Below, one piece after another: positions 1 through 9,700 of a stretch of DNA of 64,000 nt. Within the stretch, counting starts at the first letter, position 1. Every line of letters begins with the position of its first letter. Below the pieces are notes generated by a model, which was not told the DNA's origin, made no database searches, and saw only the letters and a list, made by a program, of their open reading frames with translations. Both the position numbers and the translations under genes were made by a program. The stretch is from Planctomycetota bacterium (lineage in GTDB: Bacteria > Planctomycetota > Planctomycetia > Pirellulales > Pirellulaceae): NCBI GenBank assembly GCA_026692865.1, contig JAPLNI010000028.1, forward strand, positions 62,001-126,000, written 5' to 3'.

Positions 1-1206
1 GATAGTAACCAGATCGGTGCATATGCCGCTTACTCGACCAGCATTTTCATGATTGGTTGGGCGACGGGTGGATTGATTTTTGGATCGGTCGGCGATTGGT
101 TTGGGCGAGCAAAAACGTTGACGATCACGGTCCTGCTCTACTCGGTTTTCACAGGCTTATCTGCTTTTTCGCAGGGTTGGGTAAGCTTTGCCATTTTTCG
201 ATTCATCACTGGACTTGGTGTTGGGGGTGTATTTGGTGTTGCAGTGACGTTGGTTGCCGACAGTCTTCCGGCGCGTTCGCGGACGGGCGCATTAGGAACA
301 TTGCAAGCCCTTTCTGCCGTGGGAAATATCTCCTCGGGCTTGATCTATATGTACGTGTCGTCACTGGTTAAAAGCGAAACCATTGCAGCATCTGAAAGTT
401 GGAAATGGATGTTTGTCATTGGTGCGTTGCCCGCTTTTCTGTGTGTCTTCTTGCAGATGAAATTGAAGGAACCTGAGGCTTGGGTCAAGGCGCGGGCCGA
501 GGGGAAAATCACCGGGGTAAAGTTTGGGTCCTATTTCGCATTGTTTGGGGACGCCCGATGGAGGAAGTCGGCACTCTTTGGAATGATGCTTTGCGTTGCT
601 GGGATCATTGGAATTTGGGGGATTGGGTTCTTCGCACCCGACTTAGTTCGCGATGTGATTACCAACAACTTGAAGGAGAAAGGGGTTGCCGAAGAGTTGA
701 TCGCTGCCGAGGCTTCGAAGTGGGTCGCGATCAACGGAATCTTGCAAAACATCGGCGCGTTTTTCGGGATGCTCTCATTTACCTACATCGCTCAAAAGAT
801 AGGGCGAAGACCGACCTTCGTAATCGCTTTTCTTTCGGCAATGGCGATTACAATCATTTACTTTCAAACGTTCAACGGAGTCCAGCATGTATGGATGAGT
901 TCCGTCATGGGCTTCTTCCACATGTCACTGTTTGCTGGTTTCGCGATTTATCTACCTGAGTTGTTCCCGATACGTTTAAGAAGCACCGGAACCAGCTTCT
1001 GCTACAACGTTGGACGTTACTTAGCTGCAACAGGCCCTGTGACTCTTGGTTTACTGCAATTGAAACTTGCTGAGAACGCAAAGACTCCGGCAGATCGCAT
1101 CGATGCTTTCCGAGATGCTTGCAGCTATATGAGCGTCGTGTTCCTTATTGGAATCATCGCAATTGCGTTCTTGCCGGAAACGAAAGGCAAACCCCTTCCG
1201 GAGTAG
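1..1206 (+). CDS. MFS transporter, 5' end cut by window edge
   Basis: The frame is open from base 1, so the true start lies outside the window; the ATG at 49 is internal. The visible protein (about 401 residues) is a chain of hydrophobic helices typical of the major facilitator superfamily, with the loop-2/3 type signature GSVGDWFGRAKTLT near the N-terminus and the matching IAQKIGRRPTFV loop after the central cytoplasmic region, followed by LPELFPIRLRSTG and a terminal LPETKGKPLPE. These four landmarks are those of the sugar/organic-acid proton symporter branch. The substrate cannot be read from sequence. The first helix is missing from view. It converges on the small minus-strand gene that ends 24 bp downstream. 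Confidence 0.85.
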   Translation, partial: DSNQIGAYAAYSTSIFMIGWATGGLIFGSVGDWFGRAKTLTITVLLYSVFTGLSAFSQGWVSFAIFRFITGLGVGGVFGVAVTLVADSLPARSRTGALGTLQALSAVGNISSGLIYMYVSSLVKSETIAASESWKWMFVIGALPAFLCVFLQMKLKEPEAWVKARAEGKITGVKFGSYFALFGDARWRKSALFGMMLCVAGIIGIWGIGFFAPDLVRDVITNNLKEKGVAEELIAAEASKWVAINGILQNIGAFFGMLSFTYIAQKIGRRPTFVIAFLSAMAITIIYFQTFNGVQHVWMSSVMGFFHMSLFAGFAIYLPELFPIRLRSTGTSFCYNVGRYLAATGPVTLGLLQLKLAENAKTPADRIDAFRDACSYMSVVFLIGIIAIAFLPETKGKPLPE

Positions 1207-1230
1207 TTTTCCCGAACAGTTCTTATTCAG

Positions 1231-1665
1231 TTATTTCATTAGCGATCGCAGGATACTGGTCAAGATCGCTTGAAAGACGGGATCTATTTTTTCAAACGTG
1301 CGATCTTCGGCTTGCATTTGTACGAGGTAGGTGTAGGGTCGCACGGTGAAGGCTAGGAGCTTAGAAGTAATGAGAAGGTCGAGGCAATAAAACTGCAATT
1401 CCAGCCCCCTACTATCGTCGATCCCCAAGCCAGGGTCGATTTCGGCTGATTCCAGTTGGTCGTATTCCTCTTTCAAGGCAGGCAGCGCCGCTTCCAGAAC
1501 TTCTCGCGGGGGCGAATTCCATGGATAGCGAATCAAAGAAAAGAAAGCCGCTTCTGGGCTATCGATCGTAAAACCAATCGGTCCGTCCGGGGAAGCGTCT
1601 TCAGAGAACGTCCAGTTCTCGGGATAAATACACTCTAGATCGAGTCCGTTATAAGTTGCAGGCAT
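1231..1665 (-). CDS. Conserved-looking small protein of unknown function
   Basis: A 144-residue soluble acidic protein without signal peptide or membrane segment. It begins MPATYNGLDLECIYPENW and ends with a helix-like tail. The pattern of an N-terminal strand containing YP-x-NW, followed by alternating strands and a closing amphipathic helix, recalls small PsbP/DcrB-like folds, but this is only an impression. I do not recognise the family. ATG start, convergent with the MFS gene. Coding is supported by ORF length, plausible composition and lack of any competing frame. Confidence 0.6.
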   Translation of the reverse strand: MPATYNGLDLECIYPENWTFSEDASPDGPIGFTIDSPEAAFFSLIRYPWNSPPREVLEAALPALKEEYDQLESAEIDPGLGIDDSRGLELQFYCLDLLITSKLLAFTVRPYTYLVQMQAEDRTFEKIDPVFQAILTSILRSLMK

Positions 1666-2140
1666 GGCTTTGAAATTGGATTCTTTGGTGCTGTAAATTT
1701 AGGTGCGGGAAATTTGGATTCGGAAAGCTTTATCGCTAGTGCTTCTGCGCAATTTAACTTTGGGGTAGCTGAATTCGTAAAAATTCAGCTGTCGATGAAA
1801 ACAATTGTAAAAGCTTATGTTTACATATGTCTTACGACATCTGCTAGGAGTACAAATCCCGGTTTACTATCTGGGCAAAGCATCAGTGAGTTTTAGGTGC
1901 TGAAACATGGCTACATGGGAAGGCTGGGCGCCTTGGCGAGGTTCCGAACGTTCGGAGTTCCTCGATCAAGTTATTTACAGTCATCCTATTTTCTCTTGTT
2001 GTCTCGCCCTGGGGAATGGTAGGGTTAAAGAATCCAAAGTTGCCCGGCGACCGGCACCTGGGTGATGTTTCTCGATCAGTGACACTTGATACCAGCAGCG
2101 TCCGCGACACAAGTCACTCTGTAAAAGCTCTCGTTGATTC
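1666..2140. other. Intergenic region with structured DNA
   Basis: No convincing gene. It holds one copy of a two-hairpin dispersed repeat (1767-1878) and a perfect 12-bp palindrome CCGAACGTTCGG at 1944-1955. That palindrome is flanked by outer arms CGAGG (1937-1941) and CCTCG (1960-1964), so a longer hairpin is possible. Short ORFs here overlap on both strands and look like chance. Confidence 0.5.
1767..1878. repeat. Two-hairpin dispersed repeat, copy 1
   Basis: Roughly four-fifths identical by eye to 58096-58208. Hairpin one is AGCTGAATT (1767-1775), a 6-nt loop, then AATTCAGCT (1782-1790). Hairpin two is CATATGTC (1824-1831), loop TTAC, GACATCTG (1836-1843), with one mismatch. Against copy 2 the second pair of hairpin one changes from G-C to T-A on both sides, a compensatory change. 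A short + strand reading frame starting ATGAAAACA lies between the hairpins in both copies and reads MKT-x-VKA in each, so a leader peptide is an alternative reading. Confidence 0.6.
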
Positions 2141-3085
2141 ATGGCCTTTTCGCGATCCTTTCGATTCATGCTCTTTGCATTCGCTCTGGCGTACATAGTC
2201 GCTGGGTTTGCGATGTCGTCGGGTTGTCGTGCTTTTCGCGGTCGCGAGCCCGATGCGCATTCGGTAAAGGCAAGGCAGCTTTCGCTTCGTGGAGCGGATC
2301 TTCTACGTCGTTCACGGTATGACGATGCGGAAACACTTTTTACGGAAGCCATTCAAAATTGTCCGACCGACGAACGAGCTCATTGGGGATACGCGGCGAC
2401 GCTTTGGGAAAACGGCCAACATCCGCTTGCGATTCGGCACATGCAGGAAGCGGTTCGGCTCTCTGGAAGCAACCCTGAGTATCTTGTTCGGCTCGGTGAG
2501 ATGTATTTGGCTGAAGGAGATTCCGAGCGTGCGAAAGCCCAAGCGTCGCTGACGCTCAAAAGCCATCGTGATCGACCGGACGCTTGGGCGCTGTTAGGCG
2601 ATAGCCAGGCTCAACAAGGCAATGATGCGGACGCCTTGGAGAGTTATCAACGCGCGCTACTAATCAAGAGTGACTATCCGCGAGTCCAAGTTGCCATCGC
2701 AGAATCGTATCGAAAAGTAGGCCGACCGCTTCGTTCGCTCGCCACGCTGGATCGGATGGTTGATATTCATCCGACCGTCCATGAAAACGGTGAGACTCAA
2801 CTGGTGCGTGGCTTGGCATTGATGGATCTTGATCGTCGCGAAGAAGCTGTTGCAGCTCTCAAGGCTGCTTCGGAAGGAATTCCAGTAGAAAGAGGGGAGC
2901 GGCTCATCGAGCTGGTTTCAGCTCAGTACCAACTGGGCGAACTGGTCGATGCAAGGCTATCACTTGGAAAGCTTTTGCAGCATTCGCCCGATCATCCTGA
3001 CGCGAGGCTCTTGCAAAGCCAGATCAATACTTCTTTTGAAGTGCTCGCCACCCGGCCCAGCGAACCAGCCCGGCTCATTCGGTAA
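2141..3085 (+). CDS. TPR-repeat lipoprotein
   Basis: 314 residues. The N-terminus has a basic start, a hydrophobic stretch and then SSGC at Cys29, a weak lipobox, so it is probably a lipid-anchored exported protein. From about residue 45 the rest is tandem tetratricopeptide repeats, for example YDDAETLFTEAIQNCP, AHWGYAATLWENGQHPLAIR and AWALLGDSQAQQGNDADALE, about six units. TPR proteins of this kind act as scaffolds; no partner can be named. No Shine-Dalgarno is obvious before ATG 2141; ATG 2168 would shorten the signal segment. A loose terminator-like hairpin follows. Confidence 0.75.
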   Translation: MAFSRSFRFMLFAFALAYIVAGFAMSSGCRAFRGREPDAHSVKARQLSLRGADLLRRSRYDDAETLFTEAIQNCPTDERAHWGYAATLWENGQHPLAIRHMQEAVRLSGSNPEYLVRLGEMYLAEGDSERAKAQASLTLKSHRDRPDAWALLGDSQAQQGNDADALESYQRALLIKSDYPRVQVAIAESYRKVGRPLRSLATLDRMVDIHPTVHENGETQLVRGLALMDLDRREEAVAALKAASEGIPVERGERLIELVSAQYQLGELVDARLSLGKLLQHSPDHPDARLLQSQINTSFEVLATRPSEPARLIR

Positions 3086-3107
3086 CGTGGCTATCCTTTA
3101 AAGCTGT

Positions 3108-3153
3108 GCGGCGATTCCTTCCTCGAACCGAAGAAAGCCGCTGTTAGGTTTTT
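3108..3153 (+). terminator. Possible intrinsic terminator after the TPR gene
   Basis: GCGGC (3108-3112) pairs with GCCGC (3137-3141) around an inner CTTC/GAAG stem, followed by a short run of five T (3149-3153). The stem is interrupted by an internal loop, so this is a modest candidate. Confidence 0.35.
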
Positions 3154-3285
3154 GAAGCGTAGGTTTCTGAGGCGGTGAGCTCTGTCAGGGATTGAATTCA
3201 GGAGCAAAATAAGTAACAACGTTACTTGTTGATGACTTCTCCTTTACCTATGCGTACTGCAGACCCGCAGTAGAAAAACCTACCG

Positions 3286-4092
3286 ATGCCCAATACCATT
3301 CAACTAGCAATCCACGGCGCGTCAGGTAGAAACGGAAAGCGGCTGATAGCCCTTAGCCATCTTGATTCGGAAGTGAAGCTCGTCGGTGCGATCGTTGGCA
3401 AAGCGAGTCACTCGCTGGGCCAAGACGCGGGTGTTTTGGCGGGCTTGGGGCCGATCGATTTGAAGCTGACTTCGGAGATCCCCGAGCACGCTGATGTCGT
3501 TATTGATTTTTCGACTCCGCAAGGTTGCATGGAGCTTCTAAGTCAATGCGTTTTGCATGAGACCCCAGCGGTCATTGCGACGACCGGTCTTTCTTCAGAG
3601 CAAATCGCTGCAATTCAGGATGCTGCTCACAAGATTCCTATTTGTTACGCTCCCAATATGAGTGTGGCTGTCAACGTTGCCATGAAGCTCGTTCAGCAAG
3701 CGGCGGCCGCTCTTAAAAACACAGCAGGCGGCGTCGATGTCGAAATTATCGAACGGCACCACCGAATGAAAGAAGACAGTCCAAGTGGTACTGCCCTGAA
3801 GTTTGGACAGATCGTCGCGCACGAGATGAGTATCCATGAGCATGTTCATGGACGCGAAGGGTTATTGGGGAAGCGTCCGCAATCGGAGATTGGGTACCAT
3901 GCCGTTCGAATCGGAGATGACGCGGGCCAGCACACAATCTGTTTCGGAATGATGGGCGAGATTATCGAAATTCGTGTTGGAGCGAGCAACCGCGATCCAT
4001 ATGCAACCGGTGCAATCATGGCAGCCAAATGGCTTGTAAATCGCCCCGCCGGGTTGTACTCCATGTGGGATGTCCTGGGGCTTGCTGGTTGA
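3286..4092 (+). CDS. dapB: 4-hydroxy-tetrahydrodipicolinate reductase
   Basis: Catalyses the NAD(P)H-dependent reduction of hydroxy-tetrahydrodipicolinate in the diaminopimelate/lysine pathway, in the cytoplasm. 268 residues, the usual DapB length. The Rossmann nucleotide-binding loop GASGRNGKR starts at Gly11; FSTP lies in the mid-region; the catalytic and substrate-binding signature ERHHRMKEDSPSGTA carries His158/His159 and Lys162, followed by the SPSGT phosphate-type loop. IGYHAVRIGDDAGQHT and the C-terminal TGAIMAAKWL match the family. It stands alone, with the convergent arsR-type gene ending 15 bp away. Confidence 0.95.
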   Translation: MPNTIQLAIHGASGRNGKRLIALSHLDSEVKLVGAIVGKASHSLGQDAGVLAGLGPIDLKLTSEIPEHADVVIDFSTPQGCMELLSQCVLHETPAVIATTGLSSEQIAAIQDAAHKIPICYAPNMSVAVNVAMKLVQQAAAALKNTAGGVDVEIIERHHRMKEDSPSGTALKFGQIVAHEMSIHEHVHGREGLLGKRPQSEIGYHAVRIGDDAGQHTICFGMMGEIIEIRVGASNRDPYATGAIMAAKWLVNRPAGLYSMWDVLGLAG

Positions 4093-4107
4093 GAGGAGAG
4101 GTCCTCC

Positions 4108-4416
4108 TCAGCGTGCAAACCGACCTTCCAAACAAGCCATAATTCCCGCCAAGTGGGATTCGGCAATCTCGTAGTAGACCCGCTTACCATCCCGATTGCC
4201 GACCAGAAGACCGCAACGCTCCATGAGTCGGACTTGGGTCGAAGCAACCGACGGAAGGACGTTGCACTCTTGGGCAAGCTCCCCGACCGTGTACTTGCCG
4301 GCCAACAGCATCTGAAGCACCTGGAGACGGACGGGATGGGCCATCGCCTTCAAACATTCTGTCGCTTCTCCGAGTTGCTCGGCATTCATCCAGGTCTTTG
4401 GCTTTTTGGTTTTCAT
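4108..4416 (-). CDS. ArsR-family winged-helix transcriptional regulator
   Basis: 102 residues. ALKAM-type opening (CLKAMAHPVRLQVLQMLL), then YTVGELAQECNVLPSVASTQVRLMERCGLL as the helix-turn-helix and RDGKRVYYEIAE as the wing: the standard ArsR/SmtB layout. Cysteines at the start of helix 2 (CLKAM), in ECNV and in the RCGL turn could sense metal or redox state, but none forms the classic CVC metal site. It is divergent from the superoxide dismutase gene, and two small inverted repeats lie between them, so autoregulation and control of sod are plausible inferences. Confidence 0.85.
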   Translation of the reverse strand: MKTKKPKTWMNAEQLGEATECLKAMAHPVRLQVLQMLLAGKYTVGELAQECNVLPSVASTQVRLMERCGLLVGNRDGKRVYYEIAESHLAGIMACLEGRFAR

Positions 4417-4489
4417 GGAGTCCCTTGGTGTTATCTCCTAAAAATCGTATCCGATTGAATTAGTAAAATAAGTGGTCGAGCGGAGTTTT

Positions 4490-4523
4490 CCATTGCTAAT
4501 GGAAGTGAACCATGCCTAATGGT
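4490..4523. promoter_or_regulatory. Candidate operator pair between arsR-type gene and sod
   Basis: Two imperfect palindromes in tandem: CCATTgctAATGG (4490-4502) and ACCATgcctaATGGT (4509-4523), 6 bp apart. They share the CCAT...ATGG half-site and sit in the divergent intergenic region, where ArsR-type proteins commonly bind. Confidence 0.35.
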
Positions 4524-4683
4524 CAACCGCTGGACGAATCAATACACTATTGAGATTGCGACAGCGTCTGCGTTGGTACAACACTTGCTTACAAAGTGTG
4601 TGTCGCGGTTTTTCGATATCTGTCTAGGTATCAATCCATCTCTTAAAACTAGTTTTACCCCTTTCCGTTCGGAGCTTTCACTC

Positions 4684-5307
4684 ATGGCCTACACTCTCCC
4701 AGAATTGCCATATGCCTACAACGCTATGGAACCGCACATAGATGCTCAAACGATGGAAATCCATCACAAAAAGCATCATCAAGCGTACATCACCAAAGTA
4801 AACGAAGCGATTGCTGGAACGCCACTTGAAGCCAAGACGGTCGAAGAGTTGATCGCCGACATGAGCGGCGTACCAGATGAAAAGAAAGCAGTCGTTCGAA
4901 ACAATGCCGGCGGCCACGCAAATCACTCGTTCTTTTGGCAAGTGATTGGCTGGAACGCAGGCGGAGCTCCATCCGGCGATTTAGCTAAGGCGATTGACGC
5001 AGCTTTCGGAAGCTTTGCGACATTTAAGGAAAAATTCGCAGCAGCTGGCGTTGGTCGGTTCGGCAGCGGATGGGTCTGGTTGGTCGTGCAGGATGGAAAG
5101 CTCGTGATCGGATCGACTCCTTATCAAGATAGTCCACTGATGGGCAAAGAAGTCGCCGGTTTGGGCGGCACTCCGATTCTCGCTTTGGATGTTTGGGAGC
5201 ACGCCTACTATCTCAAGTACCAAAACCGAAGACCAGATTACATCGCTGCGTTCTGGAACGTGGTGAACTGGGATAAAGTCGGTAAGCTATTCGCCGCTGC
5301 AATATAG
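4684..5307 (+). CDS. sodA: Superoxide dismutase, Mn/Fe type
   Basis: Dismutates superoxide to peroxide and oxygen. The start is taken as ATG 4684, because [18 protein letters not shown] is the classic SOD N-terminus and a GGAG lies upstream; the frame stays open 55 codons further but that part does not look like SOD. 207 residues, standard length. Metal ligands are visible as His27, His81 ([10 protein letters not shown]), Asp169 and His173 (LDVWEHAYY). GGHANHS and QDSPLMG favour a manganese or cambialistic enzyme over strict iron. No signal peptide. A hairpin follows the stop. Confidence 0.93.
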   Translation: MAYTLPELPYAYNAMEPHIDAQTMEIHHKKHHQAYITKVNEAIAGTPLEAKTVEELIADMSGVPDEKKAVVRNNAGGHANHSFFWQVIGWNAGGAPSGDLAKAIDAAFGSFATFKEKFAAAGVGRFGSGWVWLVVQDGKLVIGSTPYQDSPLMGKEVAGLGGTPILALDVWEHAYYLKYQNRRPDYIAAFWNVVNWDKVGKLFAAAI

Positions 5308-5354
5308 CTAGCAACTTTGGATTCGTTCGCAGATCTTAAGTAATCGTTTCATTT

Positions 5355-5378
5355 AGCCTATTCGTGACAGAATAGGCT
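5355..5378. terminator. Hairpin downstream of sod
   Basis: Perfect 9-bp stem AGCCTATTC/GAATAGGCT with a 6-nt loop. It has no clean T-run after it on the + strand, so termination strength is uncertain. Confidence 0.45.
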
Positions 5379-5468
5379 CAAATAGGGTCGTTCGCCGAGT
5401 CGATATCAAACAAGCGCCGAAGAAGTTTTTTACTTTTCGGTACTCCTGCTTGTTAGGAATCACATCGG

Positions 5469-6674
5469 ATGTTTAAAGACGACGAAAGCCAACCAAAATC
5501 GGTCCGGAGATGCCGTTCTGCCGTTTCTACAACGATCTCGGTCGTCCTTCTATTCGCCGCATGCCATAGCGCCACTGACTTGATGTCTGAGTCGACTTTT
5601 GCACAACAGCAAGGCGCCTTTGACGAAATTCTGACGAAATCAAATCCATTTTTATCGATTTCGAATAGCCCTTCGGATAGTTCAAGACCCAACCTGCTTC
5701 GATTGGATCCCATTGATCCCAATGGCCTTTATGCGCCAATTGTCACCGCACTCGCAGCGAGTCGAGATGGAAAATGGTTAGTCGCCGCAGGTGATGATCA
5801 CGCAATCCGCGTTGTTGATCGATCAACAGGCAAACTTCACAAACTACTGGAAGGTCACCTCGATTGGGTTCAGTCAGTCGCCATCCTCGATGATAACCAG
5901 ACCATCCTGTCGTGCGGTAACGATGGGACCCTGCGAGCATGGTCCGTGGAGCCAGAATCCAAGAGCTTTGACGTTTTGTATCGAGGAACGATCGCATTGT
6001 TGAGTATGGCGATTTCTCCGGACAACCAATTCGTTGCCATAGGAGGCTTCGGGAATGCGATCCGCGTTCACGACATTAGAACTGGCAAATTGCATCGCGA
6101 AATGATTTGTGAGTGCAACGATCAACGGGCACTCGCCTTTAGTGGAGACGGACTTCAACTCGCGTCAGGTGGACGAGATGGAGTCTTGCGAATTTGGTCC
6201 CTCGCGAGCGGTGATGACAAGCCACTGGTTCCACTTGAACAGAAGCTTCATAATGGCCGCATTCGTTCTGTTTCGTTTTCAAGTGATGCATCCGTAGTGA
6301 CAACCGTTGCGGAAGATCGACGACTCGTTCGATATCGAACACACGATGGTCAAATTTTTTTGGACCAAAAGATAAACGGTGGCAAGCTCATGGCCATGAC
6401 AACAATTGATTCACGACTTGTCGCGGTCGCTGGTGCAGATAATACGATTCGCATTATGGATTCCGAAGATGGTAAAGAAGTACATCGTTTGGTGGGGCAC
6501 GATGGATCTGTTGTCACTTTGTTACGAAGTGGTGACGAACTGATTTCCAGTAGCTTTGACACGACGATTCGTTATTGGAGTCTAGAAAAGGCGGTGCAGC
6601 ACGACGCGGCCCCCTACGAACATCCGGTTTCAGCACGTTACGTCGACTCGGGTGTTAGCGAAAACATTCGGTAA
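5469..6674 (+). CDS. Exported WD40-repeat protein
   Basis: 401 residues. A basic N-terminus followed by a hydrophobic stretch (STTISVVLLFAACHSATD) and AQQ suggests export. From about residue 75 onward come six to seven WD-type blades: ALAASRDGKWLVAAGDDHAIRV, DNQTILSCGNDGTLRAWSV, ISPDNQFVAIGGFGNAIRV, FSGDGLQLASGGRDGVLRIWS, and a last LISSSFDTTIRYWSL. The fold is a beta-propeller scaffold; there is no enzymatic domain. It ends 41 bp before the TTG of the large adhesin-like gene, so the two may be co-transcribed. Planctomycetes use many such secreted propellers; the partner is unknown. Confidence 0.8.
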   Translation: MFKDDESQPKSVRRCRSAVSTTISVVLLFAACHSATDLMSESTFAQQQGAFDEILTKSNPFLSISNSPSDSSRPNLLRLDPIDPNGLYAPIVTALAASRDGKWLVAAGDDHAIRVVDRSTGKLHKLLEGHLDWVQSVAILDDNQTILSCGNDGTLRAWSVEPESKSFDVLYRGTIALLSMAISPDNQFVAIGGFGNAIRVHDIRTGKLHREMICECNDQRALAFSGDGLQLASGGRDGVLRIWSLASGDDKPLVPLEQKLHNGRIRSVSFSSDASVVTTVAEDRRLVRYRTHDGQIFLDQKINGGKLMAMTTIDSRLVAVAGADNTIRIMDSEDGKEVHRLVGHDGSVVTLLRSGDELISSSFDTTIRYWSLEKAVQHDAAPYEHPVSARYVDSGVSENIR

Positions 6675-6715
6675 CCAGAGTCGATTATCGATCGAACGGC
6701 GCACGGAGGTGCCAA

Positions 6716-9700
6716 TTGACTTGGAAAAATCCTTTTCGAAGCTGGAAACGCGAACACGCAATTCCAACCATACCGACCAAACACGTCGCAACCGAGTTGC
6801 CAAAACGAATCTCACGAAAGACGACTTTCGAAACTCTTGAGAGGCGATGCATGTTTGATGCTGCGCCGATTTGGGTCGGTGGTGTTTATGTCGAGTCGGA
6901 CATTGGAAGCGATTTTCACGGGGATGACCTGTATATCGGCTTCACTGGCGGTGCGGCCAATACCCAGCTCACGAAGATTATCATCAATACGGACCAAGAT
7001 GTTACTGGGATTTCTCGAGGAGACAACCTTTTTGATACGGTTGACGGCGGGCGAGGAGCAGATCACTCGTTTGGTTTTAAAGTCGAGCGTTTAATGGCTC
7101 GCGACCCCAATGCGAAAGTTACGGCCTCCGTATCAGATGGCTCGATGCAATTGATCCTCACGTTCGAAAATTTCTATGCGGGTGATCTGCTTGTTTTCTC
7201 AATCGATGTTGATGAAGTTCAAATCTATAGCCTGACAGGACCGCAGGATCTGAACACGATTAACGACGGTCTCGATCCGATCGCTTCTGGAGTTGAATTC
7301 CAAGGAAGTAATTTGGAGGCTTTTTTTAAAGCTCCCAACTATGAAGATATCCAAGGTCAGTCCACGTACATGAATCGCTACGACGCGTTGATCGCTCCGG
7401 GCAATCTTCAATTACCCGCCGACGATGCGGGTGGGCTTCGAGACCGATCTGCTGGTACTGCTTTTACCGTCACGCAAATCCCGAAGCCAATTTCAATCGC
7501 TGGAACCGTCTTTGTCGATAACAACATCAATCTGATTCGCGACCCAGGAGATCAACCGCTCGAAGGCGTTTCCCTAGAACTGTTTCGCAAAGAAGGAAAT
7601 CAGTACATCACGACCGGTTTTAAGACGACCACTAACGCCCAGGGCAACTACGAGTTCGGTTTAAATCTCAAACTCCCACCAGGGACTTATCAAGTTCGTG
7701 AAACGCAGCCCAACGGTTACTACAGCGTCGGGGCAACCCCTGGAGTAATCAACGGAGTCACGCCAACCGGTAAAACTGTTGCGGATAACAAGGATATTTT
7801 GACGGAGGTCGTGATCCCTCTTGGTGATCAACGTGTAACACGACTCGACTTCGCCGAGGCATTACCAGTCCGTATCTCCGGCTTTGTTTATGTCGATTCC
7901 GACGATGATGGTACACGTGATTCAGGCGAAGCAGGGATCGCCGGGGTCGACTTGCAACTGATTGGTATCAATACATTAGTGCCAGTTGCCACGCAAACAT
8001 TCAGGACCCGCGCCGACGGGTCCTACGAGTTCACCAATTTACCTCCAGGAACCTATCGAGTCGTCGAAGCATCCCAACCTGCGGATTACTTCGACGGGAA
8101 AGACACCGTCGGCCGCGTCGATGGAACGCCACGAGGTCAATACGTACTAAATGATCAGTTGACTGAGATCTTCCTGAACGGCTCTGATGTTGGCACCGAA
8201 TACAATTTCGGCGAGCTACCGCCTTCGTCGCTTTCTGGTCAAGTTTGCTTGAGCCTACCGGGGTTCGATTGCTTCTCGACACTCCCTGGATCCAAAGAGC
8301 CGATCGCGGGAGTGAAGATTGAGTTGCTCAACTCGAGTGGAACTCTTATCGCGACGACGCAAACGGATGTCGATGGAAAGTATCGATTTGATAAGCTCCC
8401 ATCGGGAGTCTACACGATTGTTGAGACGACTCCGGCAAATGTGATTGACGGTGGCTCAAAAGTCGGCACTATCAATGGGCTGACTAACGGTGTAACGGCT
8501 GGTTCCAGTCGAATAACCGGTGTAACAGTTGGTCCCGGGCAAGATGGCGTAAACTATGACTTTTGCGAAAAGATGCCAGCCAGTCTTTCGGGGCACGCCT
8601 TCGAGGATGCTAATGATAACGGAGTTCGACAGAGTACCGAACGCATGATTGAAGGTGTTCGAATCGAGCTCTTTGATAGCGACGGTATCAAGGTCGCAGA
8701 GCAATTAACAGATGCAACAGGAGCTTACTCGTTTGGCTTCCTAAAACCGGGAACTTACACGATCGTTGAATCGCAGCCGGTGGGCTATATCGATGGCAAA
8801 GATCAGGTTGGAACAATTTTAGGTGCAACAGTTGGTTTGGTTGACTCGGCATCGGATACGTTTTCTCAGATCGTTCTACCAGCTGGGAGAAGCGGTATCA
8901 ACTACGACTTCGGCGAGCTACAAACGGGCTCGATTAGCGGGACCGTTTTTATCGATCCCAACAAAGATGGATTGCCTCAACCGGGTGAACCAAGATTGCC
9001 AGGCGTTCGAGTAGAATTGATCGATCGGAACGGAATTATCCTTCAAACAACGACTACCAATCAGGATGGTTTCTATCGCTTTAATGGTCTGCCACCTGGC
9101 GAATATTCCGTCCGTGAAATTCAGCCCGTCGATTATTATGACGGCCCAGATTACATTGGTACGGGTGGGGGGACTAAGCCAACCAACGATACGATCTCGA
9201 CTATTCCTCTCTTCAGTGGACAGTCGTTAGTCGAATATAACTTTACCGAGATTCCACCGGCAATCATCTCGGGCTATGTGTTTCAAGATGGCGAAACGTT
9301 GGTGACCGCCGATGGACAGCCACCGCCGAAGCTTCGACCCTTCCGCGATGGTTTGAAGACCGCCGACGATACGCCCATCAGGGGTGTGACGCTTGAACTA
9401 CGTCGTTTATCTGGGGAAAAGGTCCGAAGTACGGCCGCCCTTCCCGGCACCTACACGACCGAGTTCATCCAAGTCGTAACCGATGCGGATGGATACTTTG
9501 AGTTTACTGGGATACAAGACGGAAGTTACAACGTCTATCAAGTGCAGCCTGACGCGTATTTCGATGGACTAGACACGCCGGGTTCAACAAATAGTTTTGC
9601 TGTCAACAGCGAAGACGAAATCACAGACCCATCGCAGCAAGCTTTGTTGGATAGTCTACGCACCGATGCGGCGACTGATCCTCGCAACAATGCGATCTTG

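Noticed and set aside
4519-4683. 55-codon N-terminal extension of superoxide dismutase
   Set aside because: The family N-terminus begins exactly at ATG 4684 with a GGAG before it; the upstream part holds the operator-like repeats.
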